The notes below the pieces were generated by a model. That model saw nothing but the letters and a program-made list of their open reading frames with translations. It did no database searches and was not told the origin of the DNA. From GCA-2730975 sp964576585 (GTDB lineage Bacteria; Verrucomicrobiota; Verrucomicrobiia; Opitutales; Seribacteraceae), in contig CAZNWO010000044.1 in the NCBI GenBank assembly GCA_964576585.1, forward strand, positions 1 through 22,735: a stretch of DNA of 22,735 bases, in the 5' to 3' direction. The position numbers and the translations under genes were made by a program. Shown here one piece after another: positions 16,042-22,735 of the stretch. Every line of letters begins with the position of its first letter. Position 1 is the first letter of the stretch.

Positions 16042-17135
16042 TTGTCGGTCGAATTTAGCTCGCTTTCCTCGGGGGTCGAGGCATTCACGTCCGGGGGAAC
16101 GTTTTGCGTAGCATTTCCCTCGGCCACGGGAGTACCGTTGGAATCAGGGACCGCAGTGGCGTTTGAATCGGGTTGATCGAGCTCCTTCTCCGTTATCCCA
16201 AGCAACTCGACCTCGAAGATCAAGGTTTCCTCGGGACCGATGCTATTGCTGCCATTTTCCCCGTAGGCAATGTCGGGAGGAATGGATAGCTTCCACTTTG
16301 AGCCNNNNNNNNNNNNNNNNNNNNNNNNNNNNNNNNNNNNNNNNNNNNNNNNNNNNNNNNNNNNNNNNNNNNNNNNNNNNNNNNNNNNNNNNNNNNNNNN
16401 NNNNTTTCCTCGTTCGGTATTTCGCTGGGAAAGAGACTTTGCCTTCGCCACGATCGCCTTTGTCTTTCTAAAACGAGAGAGCCGTTCGACCAAACCCGTG
16501 CCGCCCTCGATAGAGCCAAGGGCTTCCTCATGAGCCTCAAAGCCTTCGAGGTCTCCCTCTTGCAGGGCTAGGACGGCCAAGAGATACCGAGCCTCAATGG
16601 CATCAGCTTGAGTCGCGTTGAGGTCGACCAATCCCTGCAAAGCGAGCCTACCCTTACCCTGCTTGCCTGCCTTAATCAAGGAAACTCCTTGTCCAAGCAA
16701 AGCCCTTGAGCGAGGTGGCGAGGAACCAACTTCCTCTGCAGCCTTCGCAAAGGTGGTTGCGGCAGAATCATAGTCCCCAGCTCGATACTGAGCTACGGCA
16801 GCTCGAAATCGCGCTACGCCCCCGAGGACTTCGTCGTTCTCATCCGCAAGGGAAAGAAAACGATCTTCGGCGCTATCCTCGACTCGAGAAGCCTCAAGAT
16901 ACTGATTGCTTTGTTCTCCGGCCTCTTCATCAGTCTTACGATCAAAATAAGTAACTAATCCAACGGTAGCGGCAATCAACCCCATGCCTAGAAAGAGAAA
17001 ATTCTTGCTCTTCTTCCACGCCTCGTCCTCGTCATAGAGACGTTCCACTGCATTATCTGCAGTAGTTTCCTCCGATGGAGAATTCTCGGGAGCATCTTGG
17101 CTTCCCGAAGATTTATTGTCATTTTCTTCGACCAT
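16038..17135 (-). CDS. Membrane-anchored FKBP-type peptidyl-prolyl isomerase with N-terminal TPR-like region, interrupted by an assembly gap
   Basis: This is a predicted envelope protein-folding factor. Residues 1-40 are acidic and polar, 46-64 form a transmembrane helix (FLFLGMGLIAATVGLVTYF), and about 65-230 is Ala-rich, with paired helices resembling a YfgM-like or TPR region (VAQYRAGDYDSAATTFAKA). Before the gap, KSLSQRNTERG looks like the helix leading into an FKBP domain. After the gap, GSKWKLSIPPDIAYGENG and GPEETLIFEVELLGI are the C-terminal strands of an FKBP domain, followed by an Asn/Pro/acid-rich tail. The middle of the isomerase domain lies in the 100 N, so active-site residues cannot be checked and two separate genes cannot be excluded. 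It converges with ligA. Confidence 0.8.
   Translation of the reverse strand: MVEENDNKSSGSQDAPENSPSEETTADNAVERLYDEDEAWKKSKNFLFLGMGLIAATVGLVTYFDRKTDEEAGEQSNQYLEASRVEDSAEDRFLSLADENDEVLGGVARFRAAVAQYRAGDYDSAATTFAKAAEEVGSSPPRSRALLGQGVSLIKAGKQGKGRLALQGLVDLNATQADAIEARYLLAVLALQEGDLEGFEAHEEALGSIEGGTGLVERLSRFRKTKAIVAKAKSLSQRNTERGXXXXXXXXXXXXXXXXXXXXXXXXXXXXXXXXXXGSKWKLSIPPDIAYGENGSNSIGPEETLIFEVELLGITEKELDQPDSNATAVPDSNGTPVAEGNATQNVPPDVNASTPEESELNSTDN
16305..16404. other. Assembly gap (100 N)
   Basis: This is a run of exactly 100 unknown bases, the conventional placeholder for a gap of unknown size. An FKBP domain normally has about 80 residues between the two flanking parts, so the real gap is probably more than 200 bases and any reading frame across it is arbitrary. 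Confidence 0.97.
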
Positions 17136-17158
17136 TTGGAATCAGTAAAAAGGCGACA

Positions 17159-17187
17159 AATACTCTAGATTTCCGGCGTGAAGTCAA
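17159..17187 (-). promoter_or_regulatory. Candidate promoter for the FKBP gene
   Basis: On the minus strand TTGACT (17187-17182) is followed after 17 bases by AGTATT (17164-17159), a good -35 and a weak -10. Transcription would begin near 17152, about 17 bases before the ATG at 17135. The 108-bp gap 17136-17243 holds no gene and no clear terminator for purU upstream. Confidence 0.33.
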
Positions 17188-17243
17188 CGGTGGTTTCGAA
17201 AAGCTCTCGTCACCCGACTTAGTCCCCCCAAGTAAAAGAATAC

Positions 17244-18092
17244 TCAATCGAACACTACGGTCTTGTTCTTATAGATGAGGATTCGGTTCTCAAGCTGACG
17301 ACGAACAGCAGTGGACAGGACGATTTTCTCTAAGTCTCGCCCCCTTGCTATAAGATCCCTTACGTCATGGCGATGACTTACCGGAGCGACTTCCTGATGT
17401 ATGATTGGTCCCTCATCCAACTTAGGGGTCACGAAATGAGCAGTCGCCCCGATTACCTTGACCCCTCTCTTGTGCGCCTGATGATAGGGCTTTGCCCCGG
17501 CAAAGGAGGGAAGGAAGGAATGGTGAATGTTTATAATCGGACAACCGACTTGCTCTAGGAAATCCTCGCTCAAGACCTGCATGTACCGTGCCAACACAAC
17601 CAAACGCGCGCCACTTTCCTTGATTAACCCAATTTGGGAAAGCTCGGCACCCCTCTTGTCCTCTTTCTCTACGGGGACATGATGAAAGGGAAGTCCGTAA
17701 CTCTCCGTCACCTCCCTCAAGTCGGGATGATTGGAGACAACTCCAACAAACTCACCTGCCAGCTCTCGAGACTTCCAGCGCAAGAGCAGATCGTGAAAGC
17801 AGTGATCCTCCCTTGAAACCATGATGAATACGGGCGGTTTTTCCTGTCCGAGGGCAACGCGAACCTGCATTCCGAGTTCATCGACTCCCATATCGGCGAA
17901 AAGCCGGGCCTCTTGCTCGGGTTCAATGTCCTCCGCAACGTCCCACTCGACTCTTTGGAAGAAGACGTTCTCCTCTCGATCAAGATGTTGGTCCGCATGG
18001 AGCACATTGCCCCCACGACCATGAATCCAACCCGCTACCCTAGCTACAATCCCCGGCTTGTCGGGACCATGCAACAAGGCGACAATAGACAT
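17244..18092 (-). CDS. purU: Formyltetrahydrofolate deformylase (PurU)
   Basis: PurU hydrolyses 10-formyl-tetrahydrofolate to tetrahydrofolate and formate, balancing the one-carbon pool. Residues 1-80 form an ACT domain (LLHGPDKPGIVARVAGW), and about 86-282 a formyltransferase-type domain. INIHHSFLPSFAGAKPY (187-203) holds the catalytic Asn188 and His190, and TPKLDEGPII the Asp (about 226), all in the right order. Length is 282 aa, as in typical PurU. HHSFLPSF rather than the GART-type pattern, together with the ACT domain, separates it from PurN. The ATG at 18092 is 21 nt after the carB stop on the same strand, so the two are probably co-transcribed. Confidence 0.95.
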   Translation of the reverse strand: MSIVALLHGPDKPGIVARVAGWIHGRGGNVLHADQHLDREENVFFQRVEWDVAEDIEPEQEARLFADMGVDELGMQVRVALGQEKPPVFIMVSREDHCFHDLLLRWKSRELAGEFVGVVSNHPDLREVTESYGLPFHHVPVEKEDKRGAELSQIGLIKESGARLVVLARYMQVLSEDFLEQVGCPIINIHHSFLPSFAGAKPYHQAHKRGVKVIGATAHFVTPKLDEGPIIHQEVAPVSHRHDVRDLIARGRDLEKIVLSTAVRRQLENRILIYKNKTVVFD

Positions 18093-18113
18093 TATTCTGC
18101 GATGCCGAAGGCC

Positions 18114-21100
18114 TTAGTGCTTCGATGAATGAAGCTCCCCTGCATATTCCTGTAGAGACTTTACGCCAAAATCCTTCTCCTTGAGCGATTTGATACCGTT
18201 GAGAGCGGCAAATGCGGATCCCATCGTTGTGATGACCGGCACGCCGTAAAGCACTGCCTCGCTGCGGATGCCGTTTTCGTCGCGGCGAGGAATTAGCCCC
18301 AAGGGCGTGTTTATGACCAACTGAATCTTGCCGTTCTTAATGAGATCGGCAACGTTCGGACGGCCTTCGCTGATCCTAAGCACTTGCTCCACTTCGAGAC
18401 CGTGCCCGGAAAGGAATCGAGAAGTACCTTCCGTCGAGTACAGCGAAAACCCAAGCTCCGAGAGTCCCTTTGCCACATGCAGGGCTTGTTCCTTGTCCGA
18501 GTCCTTAACGCTGATAAAAACACTGCCCTCAAGCGGAAGGGATGGCTTCGCAGCCATCTGGGTCTTGGCAAACGCTATGCCAAAGTCCTCGTCCTGTCCC
18601 ATGACCTCACCCGTGCTCCTCATCTCGGGTGTAAGTACGATTGGAGAACCGGGGAACTTGTTGAACGGAAAAACGGACTCCTTGATCGCCCAATGCCCTG
18701 GAATAATCTCCTCGGTAAAACCCAAGTCCTTTAGCTTAGCTCCCGCCATTACCTTTGCTCCGAGCTTGGCGAGGGGAACGCCAATCGCCTTGCTAACGAA
18801 TGGAACGGTCCGAGATGCTCTGGGATTGACCTCGAGCACGAAAAGCTCTCCGTCCTTGATCGCGAACTGCACGTTCATCAAGCCAATTACGGAAAGGGCT
18901 TCTGCAAGGGCATGGGTGGCGTTGCGGACGGCATCGATCATCTCTCGGGACAAATCGTGCGGCGGCAAGACCATTGCAGCATCACCGCTGTGAACACCGG
19001 CGAACTCGATGTGCTGAAGCATCCCGCCCACAACATGCGTCTCGCCATCGGAGATACAGTCGACGTCCAGTTCGATCGCATCCTCGAGGAACTTGTCCAG
19101 AAGGACGGGTTTCCCGGGAGCAACCGCGAAAGCTTCCATCATAACGTCATTGAGCTCTTCTTCGTCGTAGACGATGAACATTCCACGACCACCCAAAACG
19201 AAGGAGGGACGAAGCAGGATGGGATACCCGATTCTAAGGGCAGCAGCTCTAGCCGCATCCGGCTCTAGGGCGGTCTCGTTGACGGGCTGGCGAAGTCCTA
19301 GGTCATCCAGGATTCGCTTGAACTTCTCGCGGTCCTCGGCGAGGTCAATGCTTTCGGGAGAAGTTCCAATTACTTTCACACCGTTCGCCTTCAGGCCTTC
19401 CGCAAGATTAAGGGGAGTCTGTCCACCATACTGAACAATCGCACCATCGCAATTCTCCTGATGATAAATCTCGAGTACGTCCTCTAGGGTGAGAGGTTCA
19501 AAATAGAGTCGATCCGAAACATCGTAATCCGTTGAAACGGTCTCGGGATTGGAATTGACCATGACCGTCTCGATCCCCACCTCTCGGAGCGCAAGGGAAG
19601 CATGCACGCAGCAATAGTCGAACTCGATGCCCTGCCCTATTCGATTAGGACCTCCACCGAGGATCATAATTTTCTTGCTGTCCGACTTTGTGATTTCGTT
19701 CTCGTCCCCATAAGAGGAATAGAAATACGGGGTATAAGCCTCGAATTCGGCAGCACAGGTATCCACGAGCCTGTAGGTCGTCTCTATGCCCTCGGCACTC
19801 CGTCGCTCCCGAACGGCAACCGGAGCGACTCCCCAAAAGTCAGCCAACTGGCGATCTGAAAAACCGTACTCCTTTGCTTGGCGAAGCTTGCAGGGTTCAA
19901 TCGAAGACAAGGAAGTCCCCATCAGTTCAGACTCAAGGGCATGAATTCCCGACAATTGCTCGACGAACCAAGGGTCAATGCCGGAACTCTCGGAAACTTG
20001 ATTGGTATCGAGTCCGGAAGAAAATGCCTTATGGACGTACAAAAGCCTTTCGGCGGAAGGACGGGAGAGACCTCCCCGGAGGGAAGACTTGTCGAGAATC
20101 GCATCCTTCAGTCTACCCGCCTCGAAACCTTTGAGCCCGATCTCAAGCGAACGCAATGCTTTCTGGAAGGACTCGCGAAAGGTTCGTCCAATCGCCATCA
20201 CCTCTCCCACCGACTTCATCGCAGAGGTAAGCGTCGAGTCCGTATCCGGAAACTTTTCGAAGGTGAATCGAGGGATCTTGGTCACGACGTAATCGATGGA
20301 TGGTTCGAAGCAGGCGGGTGTCTCACGAGTGACGTCGTTTCGAAGCTCGTCGAGGGCGTATCCGACCGCCAACTTTGCTGCAATCTTTGCAATCGGGAAT
20401 CCCGTAGCCTTGGATGCAAGCGCCGAACTGCGAGACACTCGCGGATTCATCTCAATGACCACCATTCGGCCCGTACTTGGGCAGGTCGCGAATTGGATAT
20501 TGCTGCCACCCGTCTCGACTCCGATTTCCCTTATGCATGCAAAGGATGCATCCCTCATGAGTTGGTATTCCTTGTCCGAGAGAGTCATGGCGGGAGCCAC
20601 GGTGATTGAGTCTCCTGTATGCACGCCCATGGGATCGAAATTCTCAATCGAGCAAATAACTACGCACTGATCCTTGAAGTCGCGCATGACCTCCATCTCG
20701 TATTCCTTCCAGCCAATCAGGCACTCCTCGATCAAAACTTGATTGGCAGGTGATGCGTCCAACCCCTTGCCCACTATAAAATCGAATTCCTCTTTGTTGT
20801 AGGCAATACCTCCACCCGTCCCTCCCAGCGTAAAAGCCGGGCGAATGATGAAGGGGAAATCGCCAACCTGATCAATCCCATCCCTAGCGTCGGAAAGAGA
20901 TTTCACGGCGATCGAGCGGGGAACGTCCAATCCAATCTTGAGCATGGCTTGCTTGAAGAGTTCCCGGTCTTCCCCCTTCCTGATCGCCTCGGGCTTTGCG
21001 CCAATCATCTCAACGTCATGTTCTTGGAGAACGCCTTCCGCATGCAGATCGAGAGACAGGTTCAACCCCGTCTGTCCACCCAAGGTAGGAAGCAAGGCAT

Positions 21101-21350
21101 CGGGCTTTTCCTTCTCGATGATCTTTGCAACCGTCTCCACCGTCAATGGCTCGACATAGGTGGCATCGGCAAACACCGGATCGGTCATGATTGTGGCAGG
21201 ATTGCTGTTCACCAAGGCTATCCGATATCCCTCCTCCCGCAAAGCCTTGCAGGCTTGAGCTCCACTGTAATCGAACTCACAGGCTTGCCCTATGATGATC
21301 GGGCCAGAACCAATGATCAATATCGACTCCAAATCATTCCTCTTCGGCAT
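18114..21350 (-). CDS. carB: Carbamoyl phosphate synthase large subunit
   Basis: CarB makes carbamoyl phosphate from bicarbonate, ammonia delivered by CarA, and two ATP, feeding arginine and pyrimidine synthesis. The protein has 1078 aa (E. coli about 1073) and is complete. It starts with the classic IIGSGPIIIGQACEFDYSG, and an equivalent ILGGGPNRIGQGIEFDYCC opens the second half, showing the internal duplication. Each half has an ATP-grasp domain with its glycine-rich loop (GGTGGGIAYN; GGRGMFIVYD) and EMNPRVSRSSALASKATG or EVNPRASRTVPFVSKAIG. The last 140 residues are an MGS-like regulatory domain (GSVFISVKDSDKEQA onward). The small-subunit gene carA is not in the window. A strong terminator ends only 36 bp upstream of the ATG, leaving little room for a separate promoter. 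Confidence 0.98.
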   Translation of the reverse strand: MPKRNDLESILIIGSGPIIIGQACEFDYSGAQACKALREEGYRIALVNSNPATIMTDPVFADATYVEPLTVETVAKIIEKEKPDALLPTLGGQTGLNLSLDLHAEGVLQEHDVEMIGAKPEAIRKGEDRELFKQAMLKIGLDVPRSIAVKSLSDARDGIDQVGDFPFIIRPAFTLGGTGGGIAYNKEEFDFIVGKGLDASPANQVLIEECLIGWKEYEMEVMRDFKDQCVVICSIENFDPMGVHTGDSITVAPAMTLSDKEYQLMRDASFACIREIGVETGGSNIQFATCPSTGRMVVIEMNPRVSRSSALASKATGFPIAKIAAKLAVGYALDELRNDVTRETPACFEPSIDYVVTKIPRFTFEKFPDTDSTLTSAMKSVGEVMAIGRTFRESFQKALRSLEIGLKGFEAGRLKDAILDKSSLRGGLSRPSAERLLYVHKAFSSGLDTNQVSESSGIDPWFVEQLSGIHALESELMGTSLSSIEPCKLRQAKEYGFSDRQLADFWGVAPVAVRERRSAEGIETTYRLVDTCAAEFEAYTPYFYSSYGDENEITKSDSKKIMILGGGPNRIGQGIEFDYCCVHASLALREVGIETVMVNSNPETVSTDYDVSDRLYFEPLTLEDVLEIYHQENCDGAIVQYGGQTPLNLAEGLKANGVKVIGTSPESIDLAEDREKFKRILDDLGLRQPVNETALEPDAARAAALRIGYPILLRPSFVLGGRGMFIVYDEEELNDVMMEAFAVAPGKPVLLDKFLEDAIELDVDCISDGETHVVGGMLQHIEFAGVHSGDAAMVLPPHDLSREMIDAVRNATHALAEALSVIGLMNVQFAIKDGELFVLEVNPRASRTVPFVSKAIGVPLAKLGAKVMAGAKLKDLGFTEEIIPGHWAIKESVFPFNKFPGSPIVLTPEMRSTGEVMGQDEDFGIAFAKTQMAAKPSLPLEGSVFISVKDSDKEQALHVAKGLSELGFSLYSTEGTSRFLSGHGLEVEQVLRISEGRPNVADLIKNGKIQLVINTPLGLIPRRDENGIRSEAVLYGVPVITTMGSAFAALNGIKSLKEKDFGVKSLQEYAGELHSSKH

Positions 21351-21385
21351 TATGCAGTATCCAGGTTCAAAATCGGTTCAGGCAT

Positions 21386-21414
21386 AAAAAAAGCTCCCCC
21401 TTGGTCGGGGGAGC
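21386..21414 (-). terminator. Rho-independent terminator after the Cys-rich small gene
   Basis: Read on the minus strand, GCTCCCCC (21414-21407) pairs perfectly over 8 bp with GGGGGAGC (21400-21393) around a 6-nt loop and is followed by seven T (21392-21386). This is a textbook intrinsic terminator. It lies about 50 bp after the stop of the gene at 21467-21781 and in front of carB. Confidence 0.93.
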
Positions 21415-21466
21415 CAATAAAGAAAATTCGCTCAAGCTAAGAAAAGCTTAGGCAAATGCAACCTCC

Positions 21467-21781
21467 TCAGGCAGGCTTTTTTGAAGCCTTGCCCTTGCAG
21501 TTCCCACAGCAGAAGCCAATAGTCACGGTCTTCTTTGCTGGCTTTCCAGAGATTGGGCACTTCTTGAAGTCACCGTTGGCTTTGAGTGCCAACTTGGGAT
21601 CCTTGGTCACCTTCTTGGCGCAATTTCCGCAGCATACACCAACGTCAACGGTTTGCTTGGCGCTAATAGCCTTGCCCGAGATTGGGCACTTTTCGTTAAC
21701 GGGCTTGGGAGCTTTCTTTGCAGCGTAGGTCAAACTAAGGCCAATTAGAACAGCCGAGAAAAATGCGAGAAACTTTTTCAT
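21467..21781 (-). CDS. Small exported protein with a duplicated CPISGK...CCGNC cysteine module
   Basis: I do not recognise a named gene. The 104-aa protein has a signal peptide (1-20, cleavage near TYA) and a Lys-rich mature part. It carries two copies of one module: residues 31-62 and 74-103, each K-CPISGK, then TVx(V/I)G, then CCGNC and a basic end (TKDP, SKKP). That gives eight cysteines in two identical sets of four. The CPxxGK...CC-x-x-C spacing recalls YHS/TRASH-type metal-binding modules, so periplasmic metal binding or redox chemistry is plausible but inferred. The duplication seems recent in function, since all cysteines are kept while the linker differs. AGGA about 8 nt before the ATG is one of the few good ribosome-binding sites here. 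The gene has its own terminator. Confidence 0.8.
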   Translation of the reverse strand: MKKFLAFFSAVLIGLSLTYAAKKAPKPVNEKCPISGKAISAKQTVDVGVCCGNCAKKVTKDPKLALKANGDFKKCPISGKPAKKTVTIGFCCGNCKGKASKKPA

Positions 21782-21882
21782 ATATTATCCTGTGGTTAGA
21801 GTTATTTTAAAACAAAACTGAAATAAATAATGCCGAGGCTCATGCATTTTTCAAGATAAAACTAAAGGTTTTCAGCAACTTT
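21782..21882. promoter_or_regulatory. AT-rich intergenic region upstream of the Cys-rich gene
   Basis: The 101-bp stretch is markedly AT-rich next to its neighbours and is the likely promoter region of the gene at 21467-21781. On the minus strand TAAAAT (about 21810-21805) could be a -10 box, but no TTGACA-like box is correctly spaced. A short AATGC/GCATT hairpin (around 21829-21848) followed by ATTTATTT may be a weak terminator of the SDR gene. Confidence 0.3.
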
Positions 21883-22548
21883 CTAGGGGATGGGCGGATG
21901 AGGTGCGCCTCCGACTAAGGTGGAAATGGCTTCGCTTACAGCAAGATCACCGGCAATGACCTCGATCTTTCTCCCGATGGTTAGGCGGTTGCGGAGGCAT
22001 TCGACGATGCAGTTTGCAACATCCTCGCGGGGGATGGAACCACTAACGCCGAGGTTTTCCGCTGCTTGGACACGATCTCTGCCGGGTTCATCCAACAACG
22101 AACCGGGAGCCAAGATGCTGAAATCCAGCCCGCTGCGGGCCAAATGTTCGTCTGCAACACCTTTTGCACGCAAGTAATGTCGGATTCGGTCAGATTCGGA
22201 TTTCGGGTCCGCTCCAATGGCGCTTACCATAATGAATCGGCTGACCGCGCAAGAGGAGCAATCGTCGATCAAGCGGATGGCGGCATTCTGGTCTACGTCT
22301 ATGGTTTTATCGGGTCCAGTACGAGCTCCCGACCCCGCCGTAAAGACCACTGCATCCAGTCCCGGGAGAAACTGCTCGATCCCATGCTCGAGGTCTCCCA
22401 CCACGGAAGGCACTCCCATCGCGGTGAACTTGGTTTGCTGCATGGGATTCCTAATCAGGGCAACAGGTGAAAAATCGTGAGCCGCCCAAAGCTTGCCCGA
22501 CAGGATAGTGCCCACCTTGCCGTTGGCTCCAACTATGAGTACCTTCAT
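21883..22548 (-). CDS. Atypical short-chain dehydrogenase/reductase, NAD(P)-binding (NmrA/BVR-B-like)
   Basis: This is a compact Rossmann-fold protein of 221 aa. VGANGKVG (6-13) is the GxxGxxG dinucleotide loop, VVGDLEHG the acidic strand region, DAVVFTAGSG the conserved turn after strand 4, and FIMVSAIGAD with Y125xxxK129 (YLRAK) the putative active site. LDFSILAPGSLLDEP matches the substrate-side loop of the atypical SDR (SDR_a5) group, which includes flavin reductase/biliverdin reductase B-like and NmrA-like members. Substrate cannot be told. It is divergent from gltX; the 84-bp gap between them contains no clear promoter boxes and no ribosome-binding site before the ATG at 22548. Confidence 0.88.
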   Translation of the reverse strand: MKVLIVGANGKVGTILSGKLWAAHDFSPVALIRNPMQQTKFTAMGVPSVVGDLEHGIEQFLPGLDAVVFTAGSGARTGPDKTIDVDQNAAIRLIDDCSSCAVSRFIMVSAIGADPKSESDRIRHYLRAKGVADEHLARSGLDFSILAPGSLLDEPGRDRVQAAENLGVSGSIPREDVANCIVECLRNRLTIGRKIEVIAGDLAVSEAISTLVGGAPHPPIP

Positions 22549-22632
22549 GGTTTAATACATAGACCAAGCGAGAGATTCCGCCAAATCGTTTTTTATCGTC
22601 ATCCCTGACTCGAACTTACATTATGTGAAGGC

Positions 22633-22735
22633 TTGGAAAATTCAACGAAAAGCAGAATCCGGACTCGCGTAGCTCCCTCCCCGACCGGAGCACCTCACGT
22701 CGGCACCGCCTACATGGCCTTGTTCAATCTTGTCT
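22633..22735 (+). CDS. gltX: Glutamyl-tRNA synthetase, N-terminal fragment cut by the window edge
   Basis: GltX charges tRNA-Glu (or, in some bacteria, also tRNA-Gln) with glutamate. Only about 34 codons are in the window, but they spell IRTRVAPSPTGAPHVGTAYM and then ALFNLV. This is the class I signature of GltX, with the HIGH box in the form PHVG. The frame is closed upstream by TGA at 22606-22608, and the only common start codon before the conserved part is TTG at 22633, so a TTG start is inferred. GAAGG lies just before it at unusually short spacing. The fragment is too short for ORF scans with a length limit. Confidence 0.87.
   Translation, partial: MENSTKSRIRTRVAPSPTGAPHVGTAYMALFNLV

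Noticed and set aside
19878..20609. 243-codon open frame on plus, opposite carB
   Set aside because: carB is complete and conserved here; the antisense translation is low-complexity, Arg-rich and unlike any family.
22623..22628. ATG followed at once by TGA upstream of gltX
   Set aside because: It is out of frame with gltX and has no coding capacity; it is not evidence for a leader peptide.
1..22735. Defence island, CRISPR array, toxin-antitoxin pair or mobile element
   Set aside because: I looked on both strands and saw no direct-repeat array, transposase, integrase, nuclease or small paired ORFs with such features; gene content is housekeeping and envelope.

Overview
The window reads as a piece of a Verrucomicrobiota chromosome, most likely the Opitutae/Puniceicoccales side. 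The reasons are the Trp/Tyr-rich 'GW-Y' C-terminal domain at the left edge, a secreted sugar dehydrogenase fused to cytochrome c, a PQQ-like propeller protein, an alpha-solenoid protein with WA-type repeats, and a gltX N-terminus of the APSPTG-PHVGTAY kind. This placement rests on recalled family features, not on a search. The window is densely coded, no stretch without a gene exceeds 130 bases, and I see no rRNA, tRNA, CRISPR array, insertion sequence or prophage. A run of exactly 100 N (16305-16404) marks an assembly gap inside one gene, so the source is probably a draft or metagenome-assembled genome.

Layout. 1-234 (+) is the tail of a secreted or surface protein. 323-1996 (-) is a GSDH-type dehydrogenase with a C-terminal c-type heme domain. 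Divergent from it, 2072-3358 (+) encodes an exported helical-repeat protein. Its stop codon overlaps that of priA (3355-5607, -), which follows a PQQ-like beta-propeller gene (5615-7027, -). Then come four plus-strand genes: a two-RCK potassium channel (7158-8849), an MFS transporter (8905-10131), a phospholipase-D-like lipoprotein (10222-12114) and a small outer-membrane barrel (12167-12805). The last is closely followed by a PatB/MalY-type PLP enzyme (12824-13978) and ligA (13990-16041). ligA converges, again with overlapping stops, on a membrane-anchored FKBP-type isomerase interrupted by the N gap (16038-17135, -). purU and carB (17244-21350, -) form a tight pair. Upstream are a small Cys-rich duplicated exported protein (21467-21781, -) with a strong terminator, an atypical SDR (21883-22548, -), and divergently the first codons of gltX (22633-22735, +).

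Functional picture. Housekeeping genes (replication restart, DNA ligase, carbamoyl phosphate and one-carbon metabolism, tRNA charging) are interleaved with envelope genes (periplasmic oxidoreductase, propeller, solenoid, PLD lipoprotein, barrel, FKBP). Start codons are often GTG/TTG and clear Shine-Dalgarno sequences are rare. I found no convincing new multi-gene system. The points most worth a second look are the duplicated CPISGK/CCGNC protein, the solenoid repeat protein, the channel whose first RCK domain has lost its nucleotide-binding glycines, and the two convergent gene pairs that share palindromic stop codons.
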